A program made the translations under genes and the position numbers. 64,000 nucleotides of DNA from Streptomyces hygroscopicus subsp. hygroscopicus (GTDB lineage: Bacteria; Actinomycetota; Actinomycetes; Streptomycetales; Streptomycetaceae), in the NCBI RefSeq assembly GCF_030269125.1, contig NZ_BSSM01000007.1, positions 186,001-250,000 on the forward strand, in the 5' to 3' direction. A model generated the notes under the pieces. That model did no database searches. It saw nothing but the letters and a program-made list of their open reading frames with translations, and had not been told where the DNA came from. Shown here piece after piece: positions 1 through 9,046 of this stretch; the stretch's first letter is position 1, and each line of letters opens with the position of its first letter.

Positions 1-747
1 AGCCAGGACACGGTGGCGTAGTGCAGCCGTGGTGCAGCCGGATGGTTCCGCGTCGGCGCCCGGGAGGGAGCGGGCGAGGCGGGGCACCGGGCCCGACGGG
101 GTGTCGCCGCCGCGATCTAGGGCCGCCGAGACCGGCAGCATCCCGGCCACACGGTCCCCGAGCCCGGCGACCGTCGCCGCCGCGGGGCCGAGGCCGGTGT
201 ACGGCGGCTCCGGCAGCCGTTCGGAACCCCACAGGGTGTGGTGCCCGGCCATCAGCGCCGCCTGCCAGCCCACACCGAGCGGCGCGGGACCGCGCCCCCG
301 CCCCCGAACGGCGCGGGCTCGCTCCGGAACTGGCCGTACGCGGACTCCGCGGGGATCACGGCATGCCGCGGCGAACGGTGCCCGGGTCATCCCCGAAGGC
401 ACGGCCGCCGGCCCTTCCCGGGCCGCCGAGGCACTGGTCGCCACGACGATCCCGGCCGCCCGGCGCAGCAGTTCCGCCGCCGCGAACCGCAGCTCGTCAT
501 GGGCGCCGCGCGGCCAGGCCGGCAGCCCGAACACGGCGCCGGTCGCGCTGCCGACCAGCACGTCGAGCAGGTGAACCTCCGCGAACAGGGCGCAGGTGGC
601 GGCGATGGGGCGGTCGAGGCCGTAGCGGAAGGAGCAGAAACCTGCCGCGGCGACCAGGGTCACCTGGATCGCCCGGCGCGCCGGGGCGGCGTACGGCGCC
701 GGGATCCGGCCGGCGGGAACACCAGACACCCCTCCAGGCTCACGCAT
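1..747 (-). pseudogene. Decayed FUSC-family (aromatic acid exporter-like) membrane protein, runs off the left edge
   Basis: Reading the minus strand from an ATG at 747, the frame is open to the window edge. It begins like FUSC proteins, with ARRAIQVTLVAAAGFCSFRYGLDR and then a jump to a segment resembling the post-membrane part (VGSATGAVFGLPAWPRGA). Roughly a hundred residues of the membrane domain that normally separate these are missing. Around 290-365 the family-like text (AYGQFRSEPAPFGGGGA) is in a different frame, and the original frame resumes at GWQAALMAGHHTLWG, so two compensating frameshifts are present. I infer a pseudogene of a FUSC protein. The remainder lies outside the window, so a functional short protein is not fully excluded. 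Confidence 0.55.
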
Positions 748-859
748 CACCGCGTGCCCGGCACCTGCGGGCACCGGGCGACCGGGTGACCGGCGGCGTC
801 GGCGTGACCGGAGGGTGTGGCCGCCGAGCGGACCGGGGTGGTCACAGCGGGCCGGCGCC

Positions 860-1625
860 TGTGCGGGTCCAGGGGCCGCGGGCGCCGCCCTCGAACCCGG
901 CGTCGGCCGGCCCACTTCGCTCCCCCCGCCCACGCCGGTGGCGGCGGTGAGCGTGGACGTCACGCCGTGGGTGCCGCCGGTGCCCGTTCCGGTGACGGTG
1001 ATCGGGTAGGTGCCCGTCGCCACCGACCGGCCGACCACGGCCGTCGGCGCCGAGGTGTCGCCGTGGGTCACCGACGCCGGGCTGGAGGAGGCGGCGACGC
1101 CGGGGGAGCGCCGGAGGCGGAGAGGGCGACGGACTCGGCGCTGCCGGAGGTGGTGGCCGTGGCGACCGTCGCCGCCGTGGAACCGCCCTGGGCGACCGAC
1201 GCGGAGCCGGGGGAGGGGGGACAGCGAGAAGCCGCTGCTCCTGCCGCCGCTCCCGTCGCCCGCGTACGGCACGCAAGCGTCCGTGCGGGCCGGGCCGCTC
1301 GGGGTGATCTCACCGCACGTCGGCAGGGGATCGGCGCTGCCGCCGCACGGCTGGTCCCGGTCGACCGACCGGAAGGCGAGGCGCCCCACGCCGTTCCGCG
1401 CGTGAGGTTCCCGACGGTCCGGGCTTCGGCCGGGGTGAACGCGGAACCGTCGTCGTTCTTCCTCCCCGTGGCGCCGTTCGTCGCCGCGCCGCTCGCGGGG
1501 GCGTGGACGACAACCCCGCCCTGTGAACTCCGCGCCGGCATGAGGGACTTGGTCCGCGCCGGGCGGTCGCGTTCCTGTGACGGGAAACCCGCGCCGCGAT
1601 GCGGCCGGAAAACGTCCCCGGACAA
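860..1625 (-). pseudogene. Remnant of a secreted protein with an Ig-like C-terminal repeat
   Basis: On the minus strand three frames carry successive pieces of one protein. They are a piece with GRLAFRSVDRDQPCGGSADP and an acidic, cysteine-containing stretch, then SPGSASVAQGGSTAATVAT and SAESVALSASGAP, then SPASVTHGDTS and ATGTYPITVTGTGTGGTHG. The last pieces are the SFSPASVT...GTYPITVTGTG repeat commonly attached to secreted actinomycete proteases and glycosidases. At least two frameshifts (near 1225 and 1110) separate them, and no start with a signal peptide is seen. The identity of the catalytic part is not recognised. The remnant lies directly upstream (minus strand) of the decayed FUSC gene, so 1-1625 looks like a small gene graveyard. 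Confidence 0.5.
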
Positions 1626-1701
1626 CTGTTATCCCAGCCCCTTCGAACGGTCTCCCAGTCGTCGGGAACAATCGTTCGGCGTCGAGGACGGGAAACAACT
1701 G

Positions 1702-3375
1702 ATGAGCACACGGCACACGGACGCGGTGGAGACGGCGGCCCTGGTGACCGCGGCCCGCGAGGGTGACGCGGCGGCCCAGGACGCCCTGGTCGGCGCGTAC
1801 CTTCCGCTGGTCTACAACATCGTGGGGCGCGCGCTGAACGGCTCGGTGGACGTCGACGACGTGGTGCAGGAGACCATGCTGCGCGCCCTCGACGGCCTGG
1901 GCGGGCTGCGCACCCCCGAGCGGTTCCGTTCCTGGCTCGTCGCGATCGCGATGAACCAGGTCCGCGACCACTGGCAGGCCCGGCTGTCCGCGCCCGCCGC
2001 CGTGGAGGAGGCGCACGACCTGGCCGATCCGGGCGCGGACTTCGTGGACCTGACGGTGGTGCGGCTCCAGCTGTCGGGCCAGCGCCAGGAGACCGCGCAC
2101 GCCACGCGCTGGCTGGAGCCCGACGACCGGGGGCTGCTCTCGCTGTGGTGGCTGGAGTGCGCGGGCGAGCTGACCCGCGCGGAGGTCGCGGCGGCCCTGG
2201 ATCTGAAGCCCGAGCACACCGCGGTCCGCGTGCAGCGGATGAAGGCCCAACTGGAGGCGGCCCGGGTGGTGGTACGGGCGCTCGACGCGCGGCCGCGCTG
2301 CGAGGAACTGCGGACCGTGCTGGCCACCTGGGACGGCAGACCCTCGGCGCTGTGGCGCAAGCGGATCGCCCGGCACGCCCGCGGCTGCCCGCGCTGCTCC
2401 GGGCTGTGGAGCGGGCTGATGCCCGCGGAGGGGCTGTTGGCCGGTCTGGCACTGGTCCCCGCGGCGCCCGCGCTCCTCGCCGCGCTGCGCTCCGCCCCGG
2501 GCGGGATGGCGCCGGTCGCGGCGACGAGCCCGTTCGACGGCCGGTCGGGCTCGGGCGGTTCGGGCGCGGGCGCCGGTTCCGGGGCCGGACGGCGGGCCGC
2601 GCGCAACCGCTCGGGCGGGCGCGGCGACGGGCGGAACGGCTCACGCGGCGCGTCCCGCCGGCGCCGGCGCATCCGGCGCCGGGCCGTCGGGGGCATCCTC
2701 GCGGCGTGTGTCGCGGGCGCCGGACTCTGGTACTTCGGCATCGACCCGGGGCCCCGTACCAGCGACACGGCCGCCGACCGGAGCGCGGGCGCCTCCGTGG
2801 CGGACCTCTCCACGCCGAGCGCCGTACCCGCCTCCCCCTCCCCGTCCCCGTCGGCGTCGAGGTCCGGGAAGCCGAAGAAGCCCGGGAAGAAGGTGCCCGG
2901 CAAGAGCCCGAGCCCCACGAGGAGGAGCACGCCGACGCCGCGCCCGACCACCCCGCCGGCCCCGGTGCGGACCACGGCGCCGCCGCCGTCCGGGGACACC
3001 GTCGGTCAGGTGGTCGCGCTGGTCAACAAGGAGCGCGCGAACGCCGGTTGCGCCCCGCTGACCGAGGATCCGCAGCTCCAGCAGGCGGCGCAGGCGCACT
3101 CCGACGACATGGCCGCGCGCCACTTCTTCGACCATGTCAACCCGGACGGCGCCGACCCCGGGCAGCGCATCACCGCCGCGGGGTACCGGTGGTCCACGTA
3201 CGGCGAGAACATAGCCATGGGCCAGCAGACCCCGGCCTCCGTGATGGACGCCTGGATGAACAGCTCGGGCCACCGCGCCAACATCCTCAACTGCTCGTTC
3301 AGGAACATCGGCGTGGGCGTGCACAAGGGCGCGGGCGGCCCCTGGTGGACCCAGGACTTCGGCACGAAGATGTGA
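1702..3375 (+). CDS. ECF-like sigma factor fused to an HxxxCxxC segment, one membrane helix and an extracellular CAP/SCP domain
   Basis: The 557-residue protein starts at the ATG at 1702, where sigma-like sequence begins; upstream in-frame sequence is non-coding-like. Residues 20-95 resemble sigma region 2 (VDVDDVVQETMLRALDGL, then RFRSWLVAIAMNQVRDHW). Residues 147-190 resemble region 4 (LTRAEVAAALDLKPEHTAVR). H225, C229 and C232 form an HxxxCxxC motif like that of zinc-binding anti-sigma factors. A Gly/Ser/Arg-rich linker follows, then a single hydrophobic helix at 329-348 and a Ser/Pro/Lys-rich stalk at 350-430. A CAP/SCP domain (432-557) has the expected H466, E502 and H524 (AHSDDM, YGENIA, SGHRANI). 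I infer a membrane-held sigma factor whose outer CAP domain faces the wall. No separate anti-sigma gene is adjacent. Confidence 0.85.
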   Translation: MSTRHTDAVETAALVTAAREGDAAAQDALVGAYLPLVYNIVGRALNGSVDVDDVVQETMLRALDGLGGLRTPERFRSWLVAIAMNQVRDHWQARLSAPAAVEEAHDLADPGADFVDLTVVRLQLSGQRQETAHATRWLEPDDRGLLSLWWLECAGELTRAEVAAALDLKPEHTAVRVQRMKAQLEAARVVVRALDARPRCEELRTVLATWDGRPSALWRKRIARHARGCPRCSGLWSGLMPAEGLLAGLALVPAAPALLAALRSAPGGMAPVAATSPFDGRSGSGGSGAGAGSGAGRRAARNRSGGRGDGRNGSRGASRRRRRIRRRAVGGILAACVAGAGLWYFGIDPGPRTSDTAADRSAGASVADLSTPSAVPASPSPSPSASRSGKPKKPGKKVPGKSPSPTRRSTPTPRPTTPPAPVRTTAPPPSGDTVGQVVALVNKERANAGCAPLTEDPQLQQAAQAHSDDMAARHFFDHVNPDGADPGQRITAAGYRWSTYGENIAMGQQTPASVMDAWMNSSGHRANILNCSFRNIGVGVHKGAGGPWWTQDFGTKM

Positions 3376-3859
3376 CGCCGTCCTCCTGACCCCTTGGGCG
3401 GGGGACCGCCCGAGGGGCCGGCACGGGTGGCTTCGGGGCGGTTGGGCAAGGCGGTCGGCTCCGTGGCCGGCCGGCTCCGTAGAGGCCGGCTCCACCCGTC
3501 GGCACGACTCGTCGCGGGCGGCCGACGTCACCGCCGTCCGCGTCACTCGGGCCCGGTGCCGCCGCCGTTCGTGCCGCGGCGGCCCGCCGTCACCGCCGTC
3601 CGCCTGATCCGATCTTCCCGCGGCAACCCGAAGGCCCGCCGCGACGGCGCCGGTTCCACGTCCTCGATGCCCGACGCGCCCGCCGGGTGCGCAGTACGGC
3701 TCGCACGGCGGCGAGGGCGGCGCCCGCGATCACGGCCGCCCGCGGACCGGTGTCCGGCGCGTTCGCGGGGAGCCCTCGCCGCACCAGCACCGCGAGCCGC
3801 TCCTCGAAGCCGGCGAAGGCCCGGACGAGCTCGACACCCTCTCCGGGCGGACCCTGCCG

Positions 3860-4240
3860 ACGGCCCTGCACGGCACCGGGCGCGGGCCTGTCCCACCGGC
3901 ACCGTGGCGGGGCAGGCGGACTTCCGCGCCACGATCGGTGGGCGGCTGCCGCTCGTCGTCGGGATCGTCCTGGTCCTCGTCTTCCTGCTCGCCGTGGGGA
4001 GGGGCTGTCCGCCACCGCCCGCGTGATCTCCGCCGCGGCGGTCATCACGACCACCGTGTCCCTGTCCTTCACCGCCTCGCCGACCGTCGTCGTGAAGACG
4101 CTCGCCCTGGGCCCGGCGATCAGCGTGATCGTGGACGCCACGGTGGTCCGCTGGTGCCGGTTCCGGCCGTGATGCTCCTGACGGGCCGGGCGAACCGGTG
4201 GATACCGCGCCGTCTCGACCGGTTCCCGCCGTACCTGAGC
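3860..4240 (+). pseudogene. Frameshifted C-terminal remnant of an MMPL-family transporter
   Basis: The 987 bases between the sigma fusion gene and msrA contain no intact gene. Three plus-strand frames hold consecutive pieces of an MMPL (RND-like lipid exporter) C-terminus. They are VAGQADFRATIGGRLPLVVG with LVLVFLLAVG, then ARVISAAAVITTTVSLSFT with VKTLALGPAISVIVDATVV, then PAVMLLTGRANRWIPRRLDR. This is the order in intact MMPL proteins, but each step changes frame (near 4005 and 4165) and membrane-domain sequence is missing between the first two. The stretch 3376-3860 shows nothing I can assign. No promoter or start for this remnant is evident. Confidence 0.65.
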
Positions 4241-4362
4241 GCCTGCCCACCGCCCGCGCCCGCGGCGGCCCTTCGCCCTCGCCCGCGGGCGGTATTAGGC
4301 TGGACGACCGTGCCACCGGCACGTCGACAGGGTGCGGGGCCGGACGAATCAGGGAGCGACCG

Positions 4363-4884
4363 ATGACAGCGGGAACCGAACGAGCCGTACTGGCGGGCGG
4401 TTGTTTCTGGGGCATGCAGGACCTGGTCCGCAAGCAGCCCGGCGTGGTCTCCACCCGCGTCGGCTACAGCGGCGGCGACACCCCGAACGCCACCTACCGC
4501 GACCACGGCGACCACGCCGAGGCCATCGAGATCCTTTACGACCCCGCGGTCACCAGCTACCGCGACATCCTGGAGTTCTTCTTCCAGATCCACGATCCGA
4601 CCACCCGGGACCGCCAGGGCAACGACATCGGGCGCAGCTACCGCTCCGCGATCTTCTACGACGGCGAGGAGCAGCACCGCACGGCCGTCGACACCATCGC
4701 CGACGTCGAGGCGAGCGGCCTGTGGCCCGGCAAGGTGGTCACGGAGGTCGAGCCGGTGGGCGACTTCTGGGAGGCGGAGCCCGAGCACCAGGACTACCTG
4801 GAGCGCTACCCCAACGGCTACACCTGCCACTTCCCGCGTCCGAACTGGAGGCTGCCGCGCCGCGCGTCGGCCGCGACGGACTGA
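4363..4884 (+). CDS. msrA: Peptide-methionine (S)-S-oxide reductase
   Basis: MsrA reduces methionine-S-sulfoxide in proteins, repairing oxidative damage in the cytoplasm. The 173-residue product has the family signature GCFWGM at 13-18 with catalytic Cys14, and the conserved VGYSGG and FFQIHDPTT stretches. The start at 4363 follows AGGGAGCG, a good ribosome site; an upstream in-frame extension is low-complexity. A TAGGCT hexamer at about 4294 could be the -10 element, giving a short leader. It is a monocistronic gene between the MMPL remnant and the LAL regulator. The end shows no obvious resolving-cysteine tail, so the recycling mode is uncertain. Confidence 0.95.
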   Translation: MTAGTERAVLAGGCFWGMQDLVRKQPGVVSTRVGYSGGDTPNATYRDHGDHAEAIEILYDPAVTSYRDILEFFFQIHDPTTRDRQGNDIGRSYRSAIFYDGEEQHRTAVDTIADVEASGLWPGKVVTEVEPVGDFWEAEPEHQDYLERYPNGYTCHFPRPNWRLPRRASAATD

Positions 4885-4960
4885 GCCACCCCGCCGCGCG
4901 GACACCGGCTCGTGTGGCGCGTCGTCGCCCAGGGGAGATCCTGGGAGAGCAGCGGAACGC

Positions 4961-7705
4961 GTGATCCGCGACCCGACGACGATGGTGGTGACCACCATGG
5001 GCGTGCCGGACGAGACCGGAGCGGACCCCCAGGGGCCCGCCGATCCGTGTGGGGACCCGTTCCTGCGGACGCGGTTCGCGATCCCCACCCTGCCGGTGAC
5101 CTACCTGCGCCGCGACCGGCTGCTCGGGCACCTGGACGCGGCCCCCGGCACCCCGCTGACCGTGGTGGGCGGGGCCGCCGGAGCGGGCAAGACGCTGCTG
5201 GTCGCCGACTGGGCCGCCCGCCGGGGGAGACCCGTCGCCTGGCTCACCGCACAGATGGCCGACAAGGGCCGCGGCACCTTCTGGGCCTACCTCCTCCAGG
5301 CTCTGCGGCGGGCCGGGGCGACCCTCTCCGATGAGGTCGGCCTCCCCGCCGAGGCGGGCCGCGTGGACGACGCGCTGCTCACCCGGCTCGCCGCGGAACT
5401 CAGCGCCCGCGCGGCACCGGTGACCGCGGTCATCGACGAGTACGACCGCGTCACCGACCCGGAGATCGCCGACCAGCTGGAGTTCGTGCTGCGACACGCG
5501 GGCACCGGCGTCCGCCTGGTCCTCGTCACCCGCACCGAACCCCTGCTGCCGCTGCACCGCTACCGGGCGGCCGGCGCCGTCACCGAGATCCGCAACGACG
5601 AGCTGGCCTTCACCCCCGAAGAGGCCGCCGCCCTGCTGGAACTGCACGGCATGCGCCTGCCCCCCGACGAGGTCGCCGCGCTGCTGGCCCGCACCCGGGG
5701 CTGGGCGGCCGGGCTGCGGCTCAGCGCCCTGGCCGCGCAGGGGGAGCGCGACCCGCGGTCGTACCTGAGGGAGTTCGAGGCCGACCGCACCACCATCGGC
5801 GACTACCTGATCGCCGAGGTGCTCAGGCGGCAGCGCCCCGAGACACAGGACCTGCTGCTGCGGATCAGCGTTCTCGACCGCTTCTGCCCCGCCCTCGCCG
5901 ACGCGCTCACCGGGCGCGCCGACGCCGAGCTGATCCTCACCGGCCTGCACCGCGAGAACGCCTTCGTGGAGGACCTCGGGCACTCCTGGTTCCGGCTCCA
6001 CCCGCTGTTCCGGGAGATCCTGCGGGCCCATCTGCGGGCCCGCCACCCCGGCCTGGAGACCGAGCTGCACCGCCGGGCCGCGGGCTGGCTGCGGCACTCG
6101 GGCCCGCTCGGCGAGACCCTGGAGCACGCCGCCGCCGCGGGCGACTGGGCGGGCGCGGCCGAAGCCCTCGTCGGCGATCTCGCCCTCGGTGAACTCCTCG
6201 CCGGTCCGCGCGCCGAATCCCTGGCCGCGCTCTTCGCCGCCATGGGGCCCGAGCCGCGGACCCCGGCCACCGACCTCGTCCGCGCGGCCCGCGCGCTGTC
6301 CCTCGGCGATCTCGACCGGGGTCTGCCGATCCTGGAACGGGCCGCGCGGACGCTGGCACGGGAGCCGCGGCCGGCGGCCAAGGGCATCGCGCCCACCGCG
6401 TCCGACCCGGCCGCCGCCCGCCTCGGCTGCACCCTCCTCCAGGCCCTGGCCGCCCGGCTGACCGGTTCCCCCGCACAGGCCGAGGCGGCCGCACGGCGCG
6501 CCGAGGAACTGCGCCGGGAGGTCCCCGGCCGCCTGCTGGACCTCCACCCCGAACTGACCGCACTGCTCCGCGCCCACCTCGGCGCGGCCCACCTGTGGGC
6601 GGGACGGTTCACCGAGGCCCGCGCGGCCCTGACCGCGGTCGCGGACGCGGGCCGTACGGCGGCGGTACGCCCGTCGGCCGCGCGGGTGGGCGAGGAATGC
6701 CTCGCCCAACTCGCCCTGCTCGACCACCTCGACGGTCACCCCGGCCGCGCCGAGCGCAAGGCGCTCACCGCGCTCGCCGACGCCGACCACACGGGCACCT
6801 CCGCGCCCCCGGGAGCCGCTCTGGCCACGCTCGTCCTCGCCGCCGTCGCCACCGACCGCGACGAACTCGACCGGGCCGAGGCACTCCTCGACTCCCTGAC
6901 CGACGACGTCCGGCGACCCGGGTGCGATCCGGCGAGCAGGGCCGAGCACGCCCTCGTCATCGCCCGGCTCCTGCTCGCCCGCGGCGACACCGAGGGCGCG
7001 CTCGAGGCGGCCGACCGGACGGTCGTGGCGCGGGAGCCGTCCCCGTGGGTGGAGGCACAGGCGGCGCTGGTGGTCGCCGGGTCCCATCTCGCCGAAGGGC
7101 GACCGGCGTTGGCCGCCAAGCTGCTGACGGAACTGCCCGGCGAGGACCCGCTGTGCCTGGTGGACGCGGCCCGTGCGGAGCTGGCGGCGGGCCGCCCCGC
7201 GCACGCCGGTGACCTGCTCGACCGGATACGCCCGCGGCAGGGCCTCGGCACCGTGACCGCCGTACGGGCGGCCCTGGCCGAAGCCCAGCTCGCCGGAGTC
7301 GAGGGCGATCGCGAGGCCCGGCGCCGGTTCGTGGCGCAGGCGCTGCGGGAGGCCCGGCGGGACCGGCTGCGGCGGCCCTTCCGGGAGGCGGGGCCCTGGC
7401 TGCGGCCCCTGCTCGCCACCGCCCCGCTGCGGGCGCTCGCCGAGGGCTGGCTGCTGCCCGGCGCCCCCGCCCCGGACGGCACCGCACCCGCGGCCGAACC
7501 GGCGCCGGTGGTCGAGGAGTTGACCGGCCGCGAACGCGATGTGCTGGTCCGGCTGGCCGAGATGATGTCCACCGAGGAGATCGCCGCCGACCTCTTCGTC
7601 TCCGTGAACACGGTCAAGACGCACCTCAAGAGCGCCTACCGCAAGCTGGGCGTGAACCGCCGGCACGACGCCGTGCGCCGCGCCCGGGAACTGGGCCTGC
7701 TGTGA
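4961..7705 (+). CDS. Large ATP-binding LuxR (LAL/MalT-like) transcriptional regulator
   Basis: This 914-residue regulator has a Walker A P-loop at 70-78 (GGAAGAGKT), a Walker B-like VTAVIDEYDRV, winged-helix and arm segments, a long alpha-helical TPR-like middle, and a C-terminal LuxR HTH (about 850-914; ELTGRERDVLVRLAEMMS and SVNTVKTHLKSAYRKLGV). This is the MalT/LAL layout: ligand and ATP binding drive multimerisation and promoter binding. The ligand cannot be predicted. The start is GTG 4961, preceded by GGGAGAG about 13 nt upstream; ATG 4982 (residue 8) is an alternative. It heads a block of small stress-type genes and is followed by a 65-residue protein gene 113 bp downstream. Confidence 0.93.
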   Translation: MIRDPTTMVVTTMGVPDETGADPQGPADPCGDPFLRTRFAIPTLPVTYLRRDRLLGHLDAAPGTPLTVVGGAAGAGKTLLVADWAARRGRPVAWLTAQMADKGRGTFWAYLLQALRRAGATLSDEVGLPAEAGRVDDALLTRLAAELSARAAPVTAVIDEYDRVTDPEIADQLEFVLRHAGTGVRLVLVTRTEPLLPLHRYRAAGAVTEIRNDELAFTPEEAAALLELHGMRLPPDEVAALLARTRGWAAGLRLSALAAQGERDPRSYLREFEADRTTIGDYLIAEVLRRQRPETQDLLLRISVLDRFCPALADALTGRADAELILTGLHRENAFVEDLGHSWFRLHPLFREILRAHLRARHPGLETELHRRAAGWLRHSGPLGETLEHAAAAGDWAGAAEALVGDLALGELLAGPRAESLAALFAAMGPEPRTPATDLVRAARALSLGDLDRGLPILERAARTLAREPRPAAKGIAPTASDPAAARLGCTLLQALAARLTGSPAQAEAAARRAEELRREVPGRLLDLHPELTALLRAHLGAAHLWAGRFTEARAALTAVADAGRTAAVRPSAARVGEECLAQLALLDHLDGHPGRAERKALTALADADHTGTSAPPGAALATLVLAAVATDRDELDRAEALLDSLTDDVRRPGCDPASRAEHALVIARLLLARGDTEGALEAADRTVVAREPSPWVEAQAALVVAGSHLAEGRPALAAKLLTELPGEDPLCLVDAARAELAAGRPAHAGDLLDRIRPRQGLGTVTAVRAALAEAQLAGVEGDREARRRFVAQALREARRDRLRRPFREAGPWLRPLLATAPLRALAEGWLLPGAPAPDGTAPAAEPAPVVEELTGRERDVLVRLAEMMSTEEIAADLFVSVNTVKTHLKSAYRKLGVNRRHDAVRRARELGLL

Positions 7706-7818
7706 CCGGGCCGGCCGACATCACCTGCGGCGGGTGAGGCCGGGCGGCGGGCAGGGGCGCAGGATCGCAGGAAGAGGGGCAGGGTCCGCCCGTCCGCGGC
7801 ACGCGGGGAAGGCACCTC

Positions 7819-8016
7819 ATGCGCTACGAGATTCGCGTCGACGGAGAGCTGACCGAGACGCTGGCCAAGGCGTTCCCGGAGCTGGACCACGTGGTGGTGT
7901 CCGGCCACACCATCCTGTTCGGCCGCGTCCTGGACGAGACGCACCTGTACGGGCTGCTGGCCCGCTGCCAGTCCCTGGGCCTGCGCGTCCTGGAGATGCG
8001 CCAGGCACCTCAGTGA
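7819..8016 (+). CDS. Small conserved-type protein, 65 residues, function unknown
   Basis: The product starts MRYEIRVDGELTETLAKAFP and is a compact alpha/beta-type sequence without membrane segments or a signal peptide. A GGGAAGG ribosome site precedes the ATG by about 6 nt. It ends LRVLEMRQAPQ, and its alternating hydrophobic pattern (VVVSGHTILFGRVL, LYGLLARCQSLGLRVLEM) resembles small ACT-like folds. That resemblance is only impressionistic. It follows the LAL regulator on the same strand and converges with the potassium channel gene. I do not recognise a function. Confidence 0.8.
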   Translation: MRYEIRVDGELTETLAKAFPELDHVVVSGHTILFGRVLDETHLYGLLARCQSLGLRVLEMRQAPQ

Positions 8017-8060
8017 GGGCCACGGGCCCCGTCAGTGGGGGCCACGGGCCCGTCCCCTCC
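8017..8060. terminator. Repeat/hairpin block between convergent genes
   Basis: A direct repeat of GGGCCACGGGCCC(C)GTC occurs at 8017-8032 and 8040-8055. The copies contain self-complementary GGGCCC cores and can fold into GC hairpins in either direction. It sits in the 51-bp space between the convergent 65-residue gene and the potassium channel gene, where a bidirectional terminator is expected. No T-run is present. Confidence 0.45.
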
Positions 8061-8067
8061 CGCCCTG

Positions 8068-8640
8068 CTACGGCTCCCGCCCCGGCCCCTTCCTGCGCAG
8101 CCCCGCCTCGACGGCCGCCGCGAGCAGCCGTACGGCCACGCCCACCAGCAGCAGGCCGCACACCATCTGGCACATCACCGTGACCCGGCCCGCCTCGGAG
8201 AGCGCGGTGATGTCGCCGTACCCCACGGTGCTGAACGTGGTCAGGGCGAAGTACAGGGCGTCCGTCCTGGTCAGCGGCTCGCTGAAGGAGCCCGGGGTGT
8301 CGTGCTCGATGATGTGGTAGACGCTGGCGAAGACGACCAGATACAGGCCCACCGTCGCGATCAGCGCCTCCACCGCCTTCAGCCGGGGATGCGGGGAGTG
8401 CGTGATCATCCACGCCTCCCAGCCGAAGACCAGCACGACCGCGAGGAGACCGCACAGCAGCAGGACGGCGGTCGCCAGGGTGGTGCCGGCCTCCAGCGGC
8501 ACCAGGTAGTACGCGACGACCAGACCGGTGAGGATGGCGAGCGCCCGTGCGCAGGACGCGGCCGCGGCCCGGCCCTGCCACTCGCCGAGCCCGGGTCCCC
8601 GGGTGCCACCGGACGGAGCGCGTCCCGCCTGTTCGGTCAT
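8068..8640 (-). CDS. Two-pore-segment potassium channel family protein
   Basis: The 190-residue membrane protein has four hydrophobic segments (about 31-47, 54-78, 91-110 and 152-176) and the K+ selectivity filter TVGYGD at 138-143, preceded by a pore helix (DALYFALTTFS). It should conduct K+ across the cytoplasmic membrane. No RCK/TrkA-N gating domain is fused. The start ATG at 8640 has a GGAAGAGA site 8 nt upstream; the open frame continues upstream but is Arg/Ala-rich and unlike the family. Its placement with SHOCT, DUF7144 and LAL genes suggests a role in stress or dormancy physiology. Confidence 0.92.
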   Translation of the reverse strand: MTEQAGRAPSGGTRGPGLGEWQGRAAAASCARALAILTGLVVAYYLVPLEAGTTLATAVLLLCGLLAVVLVFGWEAWMITHSPHPRLKAVEALIATVGLYLVVFASVYHIIEHDTPGSFSEPLTRTDALYFALTTFSTVGYGDITALSEAGRVTVMCQMVCGLLLVGVAVRLLAAAVEAGLRRKGPGREP

Positions 8641-8832
8641 CGTTGTCTCTTCCGCCGCTTCGCCGCGGGCTGCCGCCCGCTCTACCCAGCTCAGCGCCCC
8701 GCCCCCCGGCACGGATCACCCGCCAGGGGTGATCCGGTACGCGCCGCGACGGGCGACGCTGTGCTGGTGAGGTCCCCGCACAAGGCCCCGTCGGCCGGCC
8801 GGGCGCGACCTCGGGCACGGGACGGAGGAGCC

Positions 8833-8922
8833 ATGACCTCCGCCGCGCGATCCGGGTCCGCAGGGCCGAAACGGCCCGATCCCGGACGGGAGCGGGATCC
8901 CGACGGGGCCGCCCCTTCATGA
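8833..8922 (+). CDS. Possible 29-residue small protein
   Basis: The 406-bp gap between the potassium channel and SHOCT genes contains an ATG at 8833 preceded at ideal spacing by GGAGGAG, one of the strongest ribosome sites in the block. The reading frame MTSAARSGSAGPKRPDPGRE... ends at 8922. It is hydrophilic, Pro/Arg/Gly-rich and has no recognisable motif, and it may be a leader peptide or a spurious frame. The rest of the gap contains GC hairpins but nothing else I can assign. Confidence 0.35.
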   Translation: MTSAARSGSAGPKRPDPGRERDPDGAAPS

Positions 8923-9046
8923 CGGCCGCCCGTAGGAGGACCGCCGTTCACCCGCCCAGGGTGAGGCGTTCCCGGCCGCGCGAAGAGCAGCCTGGGAAGG
9001 GCGGTTGACCGACTACCGGGCGCGGACCCGGGACGGAGGAAGCGAC

